Shown here: in pieces, positions 5,538 through 7,178 of the stretch
Layout: the number at the start of each line of letters is the position of its first letter
Numbering within the stretch: position 1 is the stretch's first letter
NCBI GenBank assembly: GCA_937919945.1
Contig: CALESY010000159.1
Span: 1-7,178, forward strand
Direction of reading: 5' to 3'
Source of the DNA: an uncultured Chitinophagaceae bacterium
Lineage (GTDB): Bacteria > Bacteroidota > Bacteroidia > Chitinophagales > Chitinophagaceae
DNA length: 7,178 nucleotides
Notes under the pieces: model-generated
What the model was told of the DNA's origin: nothing
The model's database searches: none
Seen by the model: only the letters and a program-made list of their open reading frames with translations
Program-made: the position numbers and the translations under genes

Positions 5538-7087
5538 CCCTTATATTCGCCCCATACATCTCGAAGTGTATCGGCTATTTCACCCAGTGTACATAGGCAT
5601 TCTACAGCTTCAATTACAGCCGGCATAAGGTTGTCAGTACCTTGTGCTTTTTCCCGAATAACGGCAAGGCATGCTGCCGCCTTTATATTATCCCGTTTTG
5701 AACGCAAGGCTTTCAGCTTTTCGCTCTGTAATAAGCGTATTGAGTCGTCAATTTTCAACAGTGGCGTATCGTTGATTTCTTTAGCTGTAAACTTGTTTAC
5801 GCCAACTATTATCTTTTCGCCCGTTTCTATGGCGGTGTTGTATTTGTATGCACTTCGTGCGATTTCTTCCTGTATAAAACCCTGTTCAATAGCCTTTACG
5901 GCACCGCCCATTGCATCTGTTTTCTCTATCAGTTTCCATGCAGCAGTTTCTACATCATTTGTCAATTGTTCTACATAATAAGAACCTGCTAAAGGGTCAA
6001 CTGTGTCAGTTGCGCCACTTTCAAAGGCTATTATTTGTTGTGTGCGCAATGCTATCGTTGCGGCTGCCTCTGTAGGTAACGACAATGCCTCGTCATACCC
6101 ATTGGTATGTAATGATTGCGTGCCGCCTAATACAGCACTCAATGCCTGTAGCGATACACGTACGATGTTGTTTTGTGGTTGTTGTGCGGTAAGCGTGCTT
6201 CCACCGGTTTGTGTATGAAAACGTAGCATTTGCGCTTTAGGGTCTGTAGCGCCCAGTTCTTTGGTAATATGTGCCCACATACGTCGTGCAGCACGAAACT
6301 TAGCTACTTCTTCAAATATATTATTGTGCGCGTTGAAGAAGAAAGATAGGCGTTGCGCAAATACATTGATGTCAAGCCCTTTTTCTATAGCTGCTTTCAG
6401 ATAGGCCTTGCCGTTGGCGAGTGTAAATGCTAATTCCTGCACGGCAGTAGAGCCTGCTTCACGTATATGGTAACCGGATATGGAAATGGTATTCCATTTT
6501 GGTACTTCTTTACTGCAATACTCAAATATATCAGTAATGATACGCATAGATGGTGCAGGTGGATAGATGTATGTGCCACGCGCAGCGTACTCTTTCAATA
6601 TGTCGTTTTGTATGGTGCCCGATATCTTTTTAATATCAGCCCCTTGTTTTTTTGCAAGGGCTATGTACAGCGATAGTAATATGAAACCTGTGGCATTGAT
6701 AGTCATGGAAGTAGATACATCTTGCAGGTTGATGCCTTTAAAAAGTATCTCCATGTCTTCCAGCGAATCTATCGCTACACCCACCTTGCCCACTTCTCCC
6801 TCACTCATGGCGTGGTCGGAGTCGTAACCTATTTGTGTAGGCAAGTCGAAAGCTACTGACAAGCCCATCACGCCTTGACTCAATAAATAATGATAGCGCT
6901 TGTTGGATTCTTCTGCAGTACTGAAACCCGCATACTGGCGCATCGTCCATAGCCTGTCACGATACATAGCAGCATGTACGCCACGGGTAAATGGAAACTC
7001 GCCTGGCATTTCCGTCATAGCAACGGGTTGGCAATACACTTGTTTTATTTCTATGCCCGAATCAGTAACAATCTTCTTGTCGTTCAC
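5534..7087 (-). CDS. Methylmalonyl-CoA mutase, large (catalytic) subunit
   Basis: This is the TIM-barrel catalytic subunit of an adenosylcobalamin-dependent acyl-CoA mutase, most likely interconverting succinyl-CoA and (R)-methylmalonyl-CoA in propionate metabolism. At 517 residues it carries only the barrel and a short helical tail. The C-terminal B12-binding domain with DxHxxG is absent, so a separate small subunit must supply it. Residues align with Propionibacterium shermanii MutB at a constant offset of 37: Y52 (Y89), Q160 (Q197), R170 (R207), Y206 and H207 (Y243, H244). Tyrosine and arginine at the first and third positions favour methylmalonyl-CoA; isobutyryl-CoA mutases have Phe and Gln. 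However, TRGVHAAMYRDRLWTMRQ at 34-51 resembles isobutyryl-CoA mutase large subunits. The start is GTG at 7087: an in-frame stop lies at 7100-7102, and the next methionine (residue 24) would remove the SGIEIKQVY segment, which I recall as shared by relatives. It probably shares an operon with the partial gene 30 bases upstream. Names used for such subunits include mcmA1. Confidence 0.92.
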   Translation of the reverse strand: MNDKKIVTDSGIEIKQVYCQPVAMTEMPGEFPFTRGVHAAMYRDRLWTMRQYAGFSTAEESNKRYHYLLSQGVMGLSVAFDLPTQIGYDSDHAMSEGEVGKVGVAIDSLEDMEILFKGINLQDVSTSMTINATGFILLSLYIALAKKQGADIKKISGTIQNDILKEYAARGTYIYPPAPSMRIITDIFEYCSKEVPKWNTISISGYHIREAGSTAVQELAFTLANGKAYLKAAIEKGLDINVFAQRLSFFFNAHNNIFEEVAKFRAARRMWAHITKELGATDPKAQMLRFHTQTGGSTLTAQQPQNNIVRVSLQALSAVLGGTQSLHTNGYDEALSLPTEAAATIALRTQQIIAFESGATDTVDPLAGSYYVEQLTNDVETAAWKLIEKTDAMGGAVKAIEQGFIQEEIARSAYKYNTAIETGEKIIVGVNKFTAKEINDTPLLKIDDSIRLLQSEKLKALRSKRDNIKAAACLAVIREKAQGTDNLMPAVIEAVECLCTLGEIADTLRDVWGEYKG

Positions 7088-7117
7088 TATCGTTGTTTTT
7101 TATTTGCAGTATAGACA

Positions 7118-7178
7118 CTATCCCATAGCACCCATATGCAGGATGCGTTTTGCTTCTTCATTGATGATTTGCAGAGCA
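7118..7178 (-). CDS. C-terminal end of an unidentified gene (partial, runs off the window)
   Basis: On the minus strand an open frame enters from the window edge and ends at TAG (7118-7120). It encodes the last 19 residues, ALQIINEEAKRILHMGAMG. The sequence looks like a real helical protein tail and not random translation, and one of the other two frames visibly stops within the stretch. The stop lies 30 bases before the mutase GTG with no terminator between, so the two are probably co-transcribed. I do not recognise the protein. A B12-related function is tempting from position but nothing in these residues shows it. Confidence 0.5.
   Translation of the reverse strand, partial: ALQIINEEAKRILHMGAMG

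Noticed and set aside
1..7178. Possible mobile element, CRISPR array or defence island
   Set aside because: No transposase, integrase, direct-repeat array, tRNA or nuclease-like gene is present, and every sizeable gene belongs to a housekeeping, transport or surface-protein family.

Overview
The window looks like ordinary chromosomal DNA of a member of the Bacteroidota, most likely in or near the Chitinophagaceae (the family placement is inference). Four things support this. One secreted protein ends in a type IX secretion (T9SS) sorting domain. One protein is a DUF3810 membrane metallopeptidase, a family I associate with this phylum. Exact matches to the Bacteroidota -7 promoter element TAnnTTTG sit in front of three genes. 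Most starts lack a Shine-Dalgarno sequence, and the base composition is AT-rich.

Layout, left to right. Bases 1-305 are non-coding, with a hairpin terminator at 56-82 for an upstream gene outside the window and a promoter at 254-261. A 551-residue T9SS-exported surface protein with three fibronectin type III modules follows on the + strand (306-1961). It converges on ispH (2037-3263, - strand) across a perfect 20-bp inverted repeat that should terminate both. Upstream of ispH on the same strand is a lipoprotein periplasmic adaptor of RND-type efflux pumps (3319-4365). A 65-bp divergent spacer separates it from the DUF3810 protein (4431-5537, + strand). That gene converges on, and overlaps by four bases, a catalytic-domain-only methylmalonyl-CoA mutase (5534-7087, - strand). 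The last 61 bases hold the C-terminal end of another minus-strand gene that probably shares an operon with the mutase.

The genes do not form one pathway. IspH performs the last step of the non-mevalonate isoprenoid pathway. The mutase interconverts succinyl-CoA and methylmalonyl-CoA and needs a separate B12-binding subunit that is not present here. The adaptor would serve an efflux pump whose other parts are also absent. I found no rRNA, tRNA, CRISPR array, insertion sequence, phage gene or defence system, and no convincing sign of an undescribed system. The most useful second looks are the mutase's mixed active-site signature, the altered metal-site region of the DUF3810 protein, the apparently orphan efflux adaptor, the possible leaderless ispH transcript and the unassigned N-terminal domain of the T9SS protein.
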